Shown here: one piece after another, positions 35,864 to 44,423 of the stretch
How positions within the stretch are numbered: the stretch's first letter is position 1
Layout: every line of letters starts with the position of its first letter
Assembly: GCF_029360705.1 (NCBI RefSeq)
Contig: NZ_JARKMX010000008.1
Location: forward strand, 1,425,949 to 1,489,948
Direction: 5' to 3'
DNA: 64,000 bases
DNA from: Paraflavitalea pollutisoli
GTDB taxonomy: Bacteria > Bacteroidota > Bacteroidia > Chitinophagales > Chitinophagaceae
Notes under the pieces: generated by a model
Told to the model about the DNA's origin: nothing
The model's input: the letters and a program-made list of their open reading frames with translations, nothing else
Databases searched by the model: none
Translations under genes and position numbers: made by a program

Positions 35864-37213
35864 ATGAACCGCAGATCATTTGTCAGAAACGCCGGACTTG
35901 CCACCGCCGGATTCGCCATCCTTTCGCCCACCCAGCTTTTCGCCGCCCAACAGAAAGTAAAGCTTGGATTTATCGGTGTTGGATTACGCGGACAAAACCA
36001 CCTCGATAATGCCCTTCGCCGTAGCGATGTGGAAGTAGTCGCTATTTGTGATATCGATGAACGCATGTTGCAGAGCTCACTCAACCTGATCAAGAAGTCG
36101 GGCAAAGCAACACCCAAAATATTCAAAGACGATCCTTACGCCTGGAAGAAACTCGTGGAGCTGAAAGAACTCGACGGCGTGATCATCTCTACCCCCTGGG
36201 AATGGCATAGCCCCATGATCCTTGGAGCACTCGAGGCGGGTATCAAATACGTAGGCTCAGAAGTTTGCCTGGGCATCACCTTACAGGAACATTGGGATGT
36301 CGTTAAAGCAGCCGAACACCACAAAGCCCAGGTGATGATGCTGGAAAACGTTTGTTACCGCCGCGACGTCATGGCCGTACTCAACATGGTACGCCAGGGT
36401 CTTTTTGGAGAACTCATCCACCTGCAGGGCGGTTACCAGCATGACCTGCGCGCGGTAAAATTCAATAACGGGTACAACGGTACCGGTCCGGAAGTGGAAT
36501 TTGGCGAAAAAGCCTGGTCAGAAGCCCACTGGCGTACCAACCACTCCGTACACCGCAACGGCGACCTGTACCCCACACATGGTGTAGGACCTGTAGCCAC
36601 CATGATCGATATCAACCGGGGCAACCGTTTTGTAAGCCTGTCCAGTTTTTCGACCAAGTCAAGAGGCTTGCATGACTATATCGTGAAGAAAGGCGGAGAA
36701 CAACACCCCAATGCCAAAGTAGAATTCAAACTGGGCGACGTGGTGACCACCATGATCCGTTGCGCCAATGGCGAAACGATCCTGTTACAGCACGATACCA
36801 ACCTGCCACGCCCCTATTCATTAGGCTTCCGTGTACAGGGCACCAAAGGTCTTTGGATGGACGTCAACAAGTCGATCTATGTAGAAGGGGTTAGCCCGAA
36901 GGGACATACCTGGGAAGACGCCAAGTCTTACCTCGACAAATACGACCACCCACTCTGGCAACGCTGGAGCAAAGAAACCGAAGGCGCGGGCCATGGGGGG
37001 ATGGACTTCTTCGTCCTGCACGCATTTGTGGAGTCCATCAAACGCAAAACACCCACCCCGATGGATGTATACGATGCAGCTGCCTGGAGTGCCATCACCC
37101 CGCTCAGCGAAAAGAGCATTGAATTGGGTAACGAGACCGTCGAGTTTCCCGACTTTACCGGTGGCCAGTGGATGTACCGTAAAAACGACTTTGCACTCAA
37201 CGACCAATATTAA
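35864..37213 (+). CDS. Gfo/Idh/MocA family protein with Tat signal, GH109-like (alpha-N-acetylgalactosaminidase)
   Basis: A 449-residue exported protein. The N-terminus has a twin-arginine signal (NRRSFVRNAGLATAGFAIL, then an Ala-Gln cleavage region), followed by a Rossmann domain with the NAD-binding turn LGFIGVGLRGQNHLDN and VVAICDIDERML. The stretches GVIISTPWEWHSPMI, SEVCLGITLQEHW and MMLENVCYRRDVMAVLNMVR match the GH109 subgroup, which cleaves alpha-GalNAc by an NAD-dependent elimination mechanism. Tat export of a folded, NAD-loaded enzyme is typical of that group. The next gene is an N-acetylhexosamine kinase-like phosphotransferase, which supports a role in amino-sugar release. Specificity is inferred, and it could also be another Gfo/Idh/MocA enzyme. 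Confidence 0.82.
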   Translation: MNRRSFVRNAGLATAGFAILSPTQLFAAQQKVKLGFIGVGLRGQNHLDNALRRSDVEVVAICDIDERMLQSSLNLIKKSGKATPKIFKDDPYAWKKLVELKELDGVIISTPWEWHSPMILGALEAGIKYVGSEVCLGITLQEHWDVVKAAEHHKAQVMMLENVCYRRDVMAVLNMVRQGLFGELIHLQGGYQHDLRAVKFNNGYNGTGPEVEFGEKAWSEAHWRTNHSVHRNGDLYPTHGVGPVATMIDINRGNRFVSLSSFSTKSRGLHDYIVKKGGEQHPNAKVEFKLGDVVTTMIRCANGETILLQHDTNLPRPYSLGFRVQGTKGLWMDVNKSIYVEGVSPKGHTWEDAKSYLDKYDHPLWQRWSKETEGAGHGGMDFFVLHAFVESIKRKTPTPMDVYDAAAWSAITPLSEKSIELGNETVEFPDFTGGQWMYRKNDFALNDQY

Positions 37214-37271
37214 ACCGGCCCGACAGGAACGCGCTAAAAGAAACGATCGAAGCGAAGCATTGGAATCATTA

Positions 37272-38339
37272 ATGAATTCAGACATGACAGCAGCAGCGGC
37301 CCGGCAATTTGGCCACGGTCAGCCCATTGTCAGCAACCTTGGTAATGGGCTGATCCATCATACCTATAAAGTGGAGTTTACCGGCGAAGGCAGCAGTGCT
37401 CCCATCGTACTGCAGGCCATCAACCGGCATATGTTCAGGCATCCGGAATACATCATCCACAACTACCGAATAGTGTACGATGGTATCCAGGCACATAACG
37501 GCCTGCACCTGGCACCACTACTGCGCAGCCACGAAGGCAAATGGTACTGGGTAGATGATCAGCAGTCATTCTGGCGGGCTACCGGATTTGTAGCAGGCTC
37601 CTACACGCAGACCATTCCCAATACGGCCGCTGAGGTGTATAAGACGGCGCAGTGCTTCGGCCATTTCACACGGTCGCTCAATAGCATCGACACCTCACAG
37701 CTGCGGATCATCATACCACATTTTCATGACCTCTCGCTCCGTTACGCGCAGTTTGAAGAAGCCATAGCTGGCGCCGGCATCAACCGCCTGTTGAAAGCCA
37801 CCCATCTTATTGCAGAATTACGTCAGCGTAAGCACCTGGTATCATTCTATGAACACGTGCAACAACATCCGGCCGACTACCACATCCGGGTGATGCACCA
37901 TGATTGCAAACTGAGCAATATCCTGCTCGATGAGAATACCCACCAGGCCATCTGCCCGGTCGACCTCGACACCGTGATGCCCGGACTATTCTTCTCGGAT
38001 GTTGGCGACATGATCCGTAGTATGGCTCCCACAAGAGACGAAAACAGCACTGAATGGGAAGCCATCACCATCAACGGTGATTTCTACAAGGCCATTATCG
38101 CCGGCTACCTCGATGGCATGGGCGATACCTTTACCAGCGCCGAACAGCAGCATATACACAAAGCAGGACTCATCATGGCCTATATGCAGTCGCTGCGCTT
38201 CGTTACCGATTACCTCAACGAAGACGTGTACTACAAGATCACGTACCCCGAGCAAAACCTGAACCGGGCATTGAATCAATTGATTTTACTGGAAAGACTG
38301 GAAGCGTTTGTAGCAGAACTGGAGCCCGCCGTCGTGTGA
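37272..38339 (+). CDS. Aminoglycoside-phosphotransferase-fold sugar kinase, NahK-like (N-acetylhexosamine 1-kinase)
   Basis: A 355-residue cytosolic kinase of the APH/choline-kinase fold. The catalytic loop is MHHDCKLSNILLDE (near residue 209), with the catalytic Asp and the metal Asn, and it is followed by the second metal motif VDLDTVMPGLFFSDVGDMIR. The VDLDTVMPG form is characteristic of N-acetylhexosamine 1-kinases and related proteins. The N-terminus has the nucleotide loop LGNGLIHHTYKV. The ATG at 37272 is chosen because the longer open frame would overlap the previous gene by more than 200 bp. Lying 58 bp behind the GH109-like gene, it would phosphorylate released GalNAc or GlcNAc at C1. 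The substrate is inferred. Confidence 0.8.
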   Translation: MNSDMTAAAARQFGHGQPIVSNLGNGLIHHTYKVEFTGEGSSAPIVLQAINRHMFRHPEYIIHNYRIVYDGIQAHNGLHLAPLLRSHEGKWYWVDDQQSFWRATGFVAGSYTQTIPNTAAEVYKTAQCFGHFTRSLNSIDTSQLRIIIPHFHDLSLRYAQFEEAIAGAGINRLLKATHLIAELRQRKHLVSFYEHVQQHPADYHIRVMHHDCKLSNILLDENTHQAICPVDLDTVMPGLFFSDVGDMIRSMAPTRDENSTEWEAITINGDFYKAIIAGYLDGMGDTFTSAEQQHIHKAGLIMAYMQSLRFVTDYLNEDVYYKITYPEQNLNRALNQLILLERLEAFVAELEPAVV

Positions 38340-38374
38340 ACCGCCAGGTAGTGAACAGACCAGCATATTGTGAT

Positions 38375-39403
38375 CTATTGCCCTCCACGGGCGAAATAGT
38401 CGATCTCTTCTGCCAGCGATAGGAAAGGATACCTCTTTTGCAGTTCCCGCGCTTTCTCGAGATGGGATTGCAGAAACTTCTGATGCGCGGCAGTAGCCGG
38501 ATGAAAAGCTTTGTGCTTACGTGCAATCACGATCTGCTGCACTTCAGCAGCAATCTGCTGCGATTCGACATCCGTAAAATACTTCATAAACTTTTCCAAT
38601 ACAAACCGGGTGGCAGGATAGTTGGGATGCACCATATCGATATCATAAAAGCGGTAGTCGCGCAATACATCGATCACCAGTTCATAGGCAGGAAAATAAT
38701 ACAGCCTGTCAAATTTATTCGTCAGGTGATGTACCACCTCGATCAGTCGTGCCTTGCTACGGTTGTTCTCCACCACACCATCACGGATATGCCGCACCGG
38801 ACTTACGGTAAAGATTACCTTTAAGCGGGGATTGAATTTCAACACCTGGTACAGGCTATTGTCCAGCACCGTATTGATCTCCTCGATCGTCATCAGGTGT
38901 TTGCGAAACCACTGCCCCGGTGCCCGGTGACAGTTGGCCACCGCTCCTTCGCTGCCAGGAGCTGCATTCAATCCTACCTGTGCAGGTGCCGGAGCCTGAC
39001 TCGTCAGCCGGTAAGAAAAAGAACTACCCAGGGTGATGATCAGCCACTCCGATCTTTTTAGGAATTCATGTGCCCGCTGCTGGGAGGCATTGATCAGCTC
39101 CAGACTATTGCGGGCGTCGATATGCGAAAAACGGCTGTGGTGCTGCCAGCTCTGCCACACCTCGTTCAATTGAAAAAGGTCCGCCTCGCTATATTGCTTG
39201 TTCTGCACGTAAGAAACCAGGCTCGACGCCACACTGGCCGGATCGAAGAGAATGCCATGCGGATTTTGCAAGACATCGAACTTCAGCTCCTGGAGACTAT
39301 TCCCAATATGCTCCGTAAAGCAGGAGCCCGTCAGCAAAACAGGTTGCCCGTAGTGTAGCAGCTCTTGCGGCGAGGGTATGTTTACATCCAACATGAAATC
39401 CAT
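38375..39403 (-). CDS. GSCFA domain protein
   Basis: A 342-residue protein carrying the GSCFA signature near its N-terminus (VLLTGSCFTEHIGNSLQEL), with further family stretches NPHGILFDPASVASSL, LIITLGSSFSYRL and FTVSPVRHIRDG. The GSxxT/N and HxxxG arrangement suggests an SGNH-hydrolase-like fold. The family is widespread in Bacteroidota, and its reaction is not established as far as I know. There is no signal peptide, so it is cytosolic. A perfect -7 element lies inside the 3' end of the HMG-CoA lyase gene upstream, so it can be transcribed separately. It is convergent with the sugar-kinase gene. Confidence 0.88.
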   Translation of the reverse strand: MDFMLDVNIPSPQELLHYGQPVLLTGSCFTEHIGNSLQELKFDVLQNPHGILFDPASVASSLVSYVQNKQYSEADLFQLNEVWQSWQHHSRFSHIDARNSLELINASQQRAHEFLKRSEWLIITLGSSFSYRLTSQAPAPAQVGLNAAPGSEGAVANCHRAPGQWFRKHLMTIEEINTVLDNSLYQVLKFNPRLKVIFTVSPVRHIRDGVVENNRSKARLIEVVHHLTNKFDRLYYFPAYELVIDVLRDYRFYDIDMVHPNYPATRFVLEKFMKYFTDVESQQIAAEVQQIVIARKHKAFHPATAAHQKFLQSHLEKARELQKRYPFLSLAEEIDYFARGGQ

Positions 39404-39436
39404 AACACAAAACGTTGAGGTGAAGGCCGGCCTTTA

Positions 39437-40300
39437 TCAATGACCCGCAAAGATAAGGTCGGCCAGCCGGCCGGCCTCCTGCAAAGCATCATTATTCAAA
39501 TTGGGGCCTCTATTTAACTGGTCGAAATAAGCAATCATCCATTCAGTATTCATATTGCCCACCAGGTCGTCATTGGCCATCGGGCATCCGCCGATACCTT
39601 TCAATGCACCATCGAAACGAAGGCAGCCTGCCCCGAGCGCCGCTTCCAACTTAGGCTGTTGGTTAAAAGGTGCTGAGTGCAGGTGAACACCGATTTCAGT
39701 ACCGGGCAGGGCCTTCACCAGGTATTCCGTGATCGACGCTACCTGTTCGGGCGTTGCCAGCCCTACCGTATCCGCCAGGGAGATTATGCCAATGTCCATC
39801 GCCACCAGCTTATCGACCCAGTCAAATACAAGCTCCGGTGAATAAGGATCACCATACGGATTACCGAATCCCATGGAGATATAGACAACTAGTTTTTTGC
39901 CGCTCTTTACGCACAGGTTTTGAATACCTGCCACCCGGTCGAGCGATTCAGCAACTGTGCTTTTTGTATTGCGCAATTGAAAGGTTTCCGACACAGAAAA
40001 AGGAAATCCCAGGTAACTGATCTGCTCAAAGGCCACCGCTTCTACAGCGCCCCGCTCATTGGCTACGATTGTCAGCAGTTTGGTCGACGATCCGGAGAGA
40101 TCGAGCTTCGACAATACGGTAGCGGTATCGGCCATCTGCGGGATAGCCTTCGGCGAAACGAAGCTACCACAGTCGAGGGTATCGAACCCCACCTGCAACA
40201 GGGTGTTGAGGTATTCTACCTTACGCTCCGTAGCGATGAACTCCTTCCAGCCCTGCATCGCATCGCGTGGGCATTCGATCAGTTTTATTGGTTGATTCAT
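39437..40300 (-). CDS. Hydroxymethylglutaryl-CoA lyase
   Basis: A 287-residue cytosolic HMGL/DRE-TIM barrel enzyme that splits 3-hydroxy-3-methylglutaryl-CoA into acetoacetate and acetyl-CoA in leucine degradation. Typical motifs are the N-terminal ECPRDAMQGW (in place of the canonical PRDGLQ), TLDCGSFVSPKAIPQMAD, ISMGFGNPYGDPYSPE, the metal histidines VHLHSAP, and the catalytic-cysteine loop GIGGCPMANDDLVGNMNTE. Length matches the bacterial family. It is divergent from the M20 amidohydrolase. No other leucine-degradation genes are nearby. Confidence 0.93.
   Translation of the reverse strand: MNQPIKLIECPRDAMQGWKEFIATERKVEYLNTLLQVGFDTLDCGSFVSPKAIPQMADTATVLSKLDLSGSSTKLLTIVANERGAVEAVAFEQISYLGFPFSVSETFQLRNTKSTVAESLDRVAGIQNLCVKSGKKLVVYISMGFGNPYGDPYSPELVFDWVDKLVAMDIGIISLADTVGLATPEQVASITEYLVKALPGTEIGVHLHSAPFNQQPKLEAALGAGCLRFDGALKGIGGCPMANDDLVGNMNTEWMIAYFDQLNRGPNLNNDALQEAGRLADLIFAGH
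39448..39455 (-). promoter_or_regulatory. -7 element TATCTTTG for the GSCFA gene
   Basis: An exact TAnnTTTG match on the minus strand, embedded in the last codons of the HMG-CoA lyase gene and 44 bp upstream of the GSCFA start. Confidence 0.5.
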
Positions 40301-40445
40301 GAAAACTAATTGGTTGATAAAGGTAACATTCCATTCAATACCTCTTTTTTTCTTATCTTGGCTTCTCCATCAACAATTGTACGCCTGTACCTGCAATCCG
40401 AAGGTACCGATACCCGCTTTCGTTTACTCAAATTTTACACTGACT

Positions 40446-42065
40446 ATGTTACATGCACGACTAACATGGCTATCTGCTGCATTGGCTATATCCATGCCCT
40501 TGTTTGCCCAAAAAGCACCCGCGCCCAATGCGAAGGTGGAAGTCTGGAAAAAAGAAACGATCAAAACCCTGGATGGCAAGTACAAGACCGCCCAGGAAAT
40601 GGTCGACATGGTATTCAGCTTTTCCGAACTGGGTTTCCAGGAATCGGAAACGGCCCGCTACCTCACCGGTATCCTGGAGCAGAATGGCTTTACCATTGAG
40701 AAAGGAATTGGTGGCATCCCCACGGCCTGGATGGCCAAATGGGGCAACGGCAAGCCCGTCATTGCGCTTGGCAGCGACGTAGATTGTATTCCGAAGGCAT
40801 CTCAAAAACCCGGTGTGGCGTATAAAGACCCTATCGTGGAAGACGCACCTGGTCATGGTGAAGGCCACAACTCAGGCCTGCCATTGGTGATCCTGTCGGC
40901 CATCGAAGTGAAAAAGATCATGGAACGCGAAAAACTCTCCGGCACCCTCGTTATCTGGCCAGGCGTTGCAGAAGAAGTCGTCGGTTCCAAAGCCTGGTAT
41001 ATCCGCGATGGCTATTTCAAGAACGTAGATGCCTGTCTCTTTACCCATGTCGGCAGCAATATGGGCGTGTCCTGGGGCGATGCCGGGAACAACGGTCTGG
41101 TATCGGTAGAGTTCAAATTTGAAGGCACCGCGGCGCACGCAGCCGGACAGGCCTGGAGAGGCAAGAGTGCCCTCGATGCGGTCGAACTGATGAACGTAGC
41201 CTGGAACTATAAAAGAGAACACCTGAAGCCTACCCAACGCTCTCACTATGTGATCACCGACGGCGGCGATCAGCCCAATGTAGTGCCCTCCAAAGCATCG
41301 GTATGGTATTACCTGCGTGAGCGGACTTATGAAGACATCAAGGCCATGTACGACGAAGCAGTTCTTTATTCCAAATCGGTAGCCACGATGACGGGTACTA
41401 CGGTTTCGCACAAATTACTCGGCACGGCCTGGCCTGGGCATTTCAACAAACCCATTGCAGAACTGGTGTATAAGAACATTCAAACAGTTGGCCTGCCTGT
41501 TTGGGACACCGCTGACCAGCAACTCGCCAGGGCGGTACAGAAAATGAGCAACGCACCTAAAAAAAACCAGCGCGGTGAGCCTATCGATGGACTCGCGCTG
41601 AAGCTGGATTCACTCAACGGCCCCGTGCAGTTTTCCTGGGGTGGCGGCAGTGATGATATCGCTGATATTGGCTGGAACATACCCACCGTCGTATTTCGCT
41701 ATGCCTCCAACATACCCGGCACACCCGGCCACAGTTGGGTAGATGCCATTTCGATGGCTACCCCCATCGCACACAAAGGTGTAGTCGCAGGTAGTAAAGT
41801 AATTGCTATCACCCTGCTGGATATGCTCACGAATCCCAAGACTATTACCGATGCCTGGGATTATTTCCGCAATGTGCAGACCAAAGACATAAAGTACATT
41901 CCGTTTGTAGAAGCCAAAACGCCACCAGCCATTCACCTCAACAAGGGCACGATGGATGAATTCAAACCGCTGCTGAAGAAATACTACTACGATCCTACCA
42001 AATACAAAACCTACCTCGAGCAATTGGGCATACAGTACCCGCAAGTAGAGAAGAAGAGTTTTTAG
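40446..42065 (+). CDS. M20 family amidohydrolase, AbgB-like, secreted
   Basis: A 539-residue metallopeptidase-fold protein with a signal peptide (LTWLSAALAISMPLFAQ) when started at 40446. The catalytic domain shows VIALGSDVDCIPKASQK, the metal-ligand region PGHGEGHNSGLPL, EEVVGSKAWYIRDGYF, and the dimerisation domain FEGTAAHAAGQAWRGKSALD. The C-terminal PGTPGHSWVDAISMATPIAHKG fits aminobenzoyl-glutamate utilisation protein B. It should hydrolyse N-acyl amino acids or p-aminobenzoyl-glutamate-like substrates in the periplasm. The substrate is not determined. A strong terminator begins 28 bp after the stop. Confidence 0.9.
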   Translation: MLHARLTWLSAALAISMPLFAQKAPAPNAKVEVWKKETIKTLDGKYKTAQEMVDMVFSFSELGFQESETARYLTGILEQNGFTIEKGIGGIPTAWMAKWGNGKPVIALGSDVDCIPKASQKPGVAYKDPIVEDAPGHGEGHNSGLPLVILSAIEVKKIMEREKLSGTLVIWPGVAEEVVGSKAWYIRDGYFKNVDACLFTHVGSNMGVSWGDAGNNGLVSVEFKFEGTAAHAAGQAWRGKSALDAVELMNVAWNYKREHLKPTQRSHYVITDGGDQPNVVPSKASVWYYLRERTYEDIKAMYDEAVLYSKSVATMTGTTVSHKLLGTAWPGHFNKPIAELVYKNIQTVGLPVWDTADQQLARAVQKMSNAPKKNQRGEPIDGLALKLDSLNGPVQFSWGGGSDDIADIGWNIPTVVFRYASNIPGTPGHSWVDAISMATPIAHKGVVAGSKVIAITLLDMLTNPKTITDAWDYFRNVQTKDIKYIPFVEAKTPPAIHLNKGTMDEFKPLLKKYYYDPTKYKTYLEQLGIQYPQVEKKSF

Positions 42066-42092
42066 TGCTGAAGCAGTCTTTCTGATGTTTCA

Positions 42093-42120
42093 TGGCCAGG
42101 CTTGCACCTGGCCACTTTTA
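42093..42120 (+). terminator. Intrinsic terminator of the M20 amidohydrolase gene
   Basis: A perfect 8-bp stem, TGGCCAGG / CCTGGCCA, with loop CTTGCA, followed by CTTTTA. Confidence 0.85.
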
Positions 42121-42336
42121 TATTCGTGAATGGGCCAGCGGATTGCAGCGCTATTGCAGTATGAGAATTTATCAACGCATGGATTTGTCGTACCTTCTAT
42201 AAGCCAACCCTTTCCCCTACAATCAACGCACATGAAACAGCTCCTTGTATCGCTGGCCTTTGACGCCATGTGGCATTTTCGCCTACACACTTGTCGCATA
42301 CATTGTATTTACCAATGCAAACGCCTATCTTTCGGG

Positions 42337-43038
42337 ATGGCCAATACGCAAATCAGTTTCTCCCGTGTAGACATGATAGTCTTCTTCCTGGTAATAGTGA
42401 GTGCACACTTTTCCGCATGTGATGCCCCAGAGAAGCCTAAACGGCCACCCCAGGTAGAATACAGTCCGCCACCGGCAAAACCCGATACGCCATTGGTGCT
42501 ACGCGATGGCGACCTCATTTTCCACCGCTCTCCTTCCCGGCAAAGCGCTGCCATACAAGAAGCCACGCATGCCCTGTATAGCCATTGCGGCCTGATCCGG
42601 ATAGTCGATCATAAAACGTATGTGTGGGAGGCTGTAGGACCCGTAAAAATAACGCCTTTGCAGGAATGGATCAACAGAGGGATCAACCAAACCTATGCCA
42701 TTAGCCGCCTTAAGAACGCCGGCGAAATACTGACACCAGCGGTGATTGCCCGTATGGACAAGGCACTAAGGCGTTTTAAAGGAAAACCCTACGATCCGTA
42801 TTTCGAATGGAGCGACGATCGCCTCTATTGCTCGGAATTGATCTGGAAAGTATACAAGGAAGCCACCGGGCTTGAGCTGGGCGAATTGCAGCACCTCTAC
42901 GAAATGGATTTACGGGGCATTGCCGTCAAGACCATGCTCCAAGAACGCTACGGTAAAAATATACCCCTGCACCAAAAACTGATCTCCCCCGTTATGCTGG
43001 CCAATAGTCCTTTATTGGAACAGAAAAAAATATACTAG
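42337..43038 (+). CDS. YiiX/YebB-like NlpC/P60-superfamily lipoprotein
   Basis: A 233-residue protein with a signal sequence and lipobox ending HFSAC, followed by a Pro/Lys-rich linker. The domain is a permuted papain-like cysteine hydrolase of the YiiX type: LRDGDLIFHRSPSRQSAAIQ, the His in HALYSHCGLIRIV, VWEAVGPVKITPL, and the cysteine motif LYCSELIWKVY near the C-terminus. Related enzymes cleave amide bonds in peptidoglycan or lipids. The start may be 42337 or 42373, both keeping the lipobox. Upstream, 42121-42336 has no other credible gene. It is convergent with rlmB, with one base between the stops. Confidence 0.83.
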   Translation: MANTQISFSRVDMIVFFLVIVSAHFSACDAPEKPKRPPQVEYSPPPAKPDTPLVLRDGDLIFHRSPSRQSAAIQEATHALYSHCGLIRIVDHKTYVWEAVGPVKITPLQEWINRGINQTYAISRLKNAGEILTPAVIARMDKALRRFKGKPYDPYFEWSDDRLYCSELIWKVYKEATGLELGELQHLYEMDLRGIAVKTMLQERYGKNIPLHQKLISPVMLANSPLLEQKKIY

Positions 43039-43039
43039 T

Positions 43040-43804
43040 CTACCCCATCCGGTGTTTCATCGCCTCATACAAAATAATGCCAGCGGCCACGGAAACATTC
43101 AGCGACTCGAACTCGCCGGCCATCGGTATCTTGAACACACCATCACAGATCTTCAGCAAACCGGGAAACACACCTTTGTCTTCGCTGCCCATGATCACAC
43201 AGCAAGGATCGGTATAAGGCAGCTCCGCTACCAGTTTAGTGGCTGTCATCTCTGAAGCAAACACCTGGATGCCATTCAGGTGCAACGTATCCACTGCCTT
43301 CATCAGGCTGCCGACCCGGCACACATGGATCTTCTCCAATGCACCCGCCGACGACTTCAGCGCTTCTTCATTCAGCGCACCGACACCTTTGTCAGGAATG
43401 ATCAGCGCCTGCGCACCACAGCAAACCGCCGTACGGGCAATGGCGCCGATATTACGTACATCCGTTACACCATCCAGCATAATGAACAGCGGCGTTTCGC
43501 CGGCACCTACGACATGGTCGATCACCTGCTGCAGGTCCAGGTATTGAACGAGTCCAGCTATGGCAATACAGCCCTGGTGGTTGGCCTTCGTCAAAGCATG
43601 CAATTTCTCCGGCGGCACCTGCTGGATCGGTATATTTTGCTCACGCGCCAGTTGGCGGATCGTACCGATCGCGTCTCCGGACACATTGCGTTGAAACAGT
43701 ATTTTATCGATGGGCCGCCCCGATTGAATAGCTTCAATAATCGGCTGCCTTCCTATGATCATAGATGATTTCTTGATCCCCGGTTTCTTATGATATCCTT
43801 CCAT
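43040..43804 (-). CDS. rlmB: TrmH-family 23S rRNA (guanosine-2'-O)-methyltransferase (RlmB-like)
   Basis: A 254-residue SPOUT methyltransferase. The N-terminal substrate-binding domain opens with MIIGRQPIIEAIQSGRPIDK and contains TKANHQGCIAIAG. The knotted catalytic domain carries the three SPOUT motifs VTDVRNIGAIARTAVCCG, VIMGSEDKGVFPGLL and FESLNVSVAAGIILYEAM. It should methylate G2251 of 23S rRNA or a related position. The start at 43804 overlaps the Nudix gene by 17 bp and suggests translational coupling; an internal ATG at 43762 (MIIGRQP) is an alternative. It is transcribed together with the Nudix gene. Confidence 0.9.
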   Translation of the reverse strand: MEGYHKKPGIKKSSMIIGRQPIIEAIQSGRPIDKILFQRNVSGDAIGTIRQLAREQNIPIQQVPPEKLHALTKANHQGCIAIAGLVQYLDLQQVIDHVVGAGETPLFIMLDGVTDVRNIGAIARTAVCCGAQALIIPDKGVGALNEEALKSSAGALEKIHVCRVGSLMKAVDTLHLNGIQVFASEMTATKLVAELPYTDPCCVIMGSEDKGVFPGLLKICDGVFKIPMAGEFESLNVSVAAGIILYEAMKHRMG

Positions 43805-44348
43805 CGAGTAACATGAGTTTAACTTTTAAAATCGCAGCCACCGACATGGAATCGGTGATCCTGCCTTCCTCTACCATCCGGTATGCCTCTTCAAAAGGCA
43901 GTTTCCGGATCTGCAGCTGCTCCGTTTCTTCGGGGCAGGCTGTTTCCTGCCGTAGCCCACGGGCCACATAAATAAAGCCATGTTCATCGCTCACCGAATT
44001 GGAAAGATGCATTTCCATGATCTTGGTCCATTCGGCAGCCACCAGTCCGGTCTCCTCGAGCAACTCCCGCTGCGCCGATTCGAGTGGTGTCAGGTGCAGT
44101 GGTCCACCTCCCTCCGGTATCTCCCAACTATATTGGTTCAGCGGAAAACGGTACTGCCCTACCAGCCAGGTATTCAACTCCTCATCCAACGGCAACACAC
44201 CGATCGCAAAACCCTTGAAATGCACTTTACCATAAATACCCTTTCCACCAGACGGATTGATCACATCAAATTCCGTAATGCCGATCCAGGGGTTATCGTA
44301 GACCTGCTTTTCACCTTTGATCTGCCAGGGGTTGTGCTGCTCATTCAT
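43788..44348 (-). CDS. Nudix hydrolase (ADP-ribose pyrophosphatase-like)
   Basis: A 186-residue cytosolic pyrophosphohydrolase. The Nudix box appears as IPEGGGPLHLTPLESAQREL followed by LEETGL, giving the catalytic RE-x2-EE-x-G signature with a slightly long spacer as in ADP-ribose pyrophosphatases. The preceding strands (WLVGQYRFPLNQYSWE) are also typical of that subgroup. It probably removes ADP-ribose or other nucleoside diphosphate derivatives. It overlaps rlmB by 17 bp. A metK terminator lies just upstream, so it should have its own promoter; TAAATTCG is a weak -7 match 10 bp before its start. Confidence 0.88.
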   Translation of the reverse strand: MNEQHNPWQIKGEKQVYDNPWIGITEFDVINPSGGKGIYGKVHFKGFAIGVLPLDEELNTWLVGQYRFPLNQYSWEIPEGGGPLHLTPLESAQRELLEETGLVAAEWTKIMEMHLSNSVSDEHGFIYVARGLRQETACPEETEQLQIRKLPFEEAYRMVEEGRITDSMSVAAILKVKLMLLDGRIS

Positions 44349-44377
44349 GCTGCGAATTTACCCCAAGGCCCTCAACA

Positions 44378-44410
44378 AAAAAAGCCCCGCTTTTCAGCAG
44401 GGCCTTTCCG
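44378..44410 (-). terminator. Intrinsic terminator of metK
   Basis: On the minus strand, GGCCCTGC and GCGGGGCT pair (with G-U) around a 6-base loop and are followed by seven T residues. It starts about 14 bp after the metK stop. Confidence 0.85.
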
Positions 44411-44423
44411 TTTTTTTCAGCAA

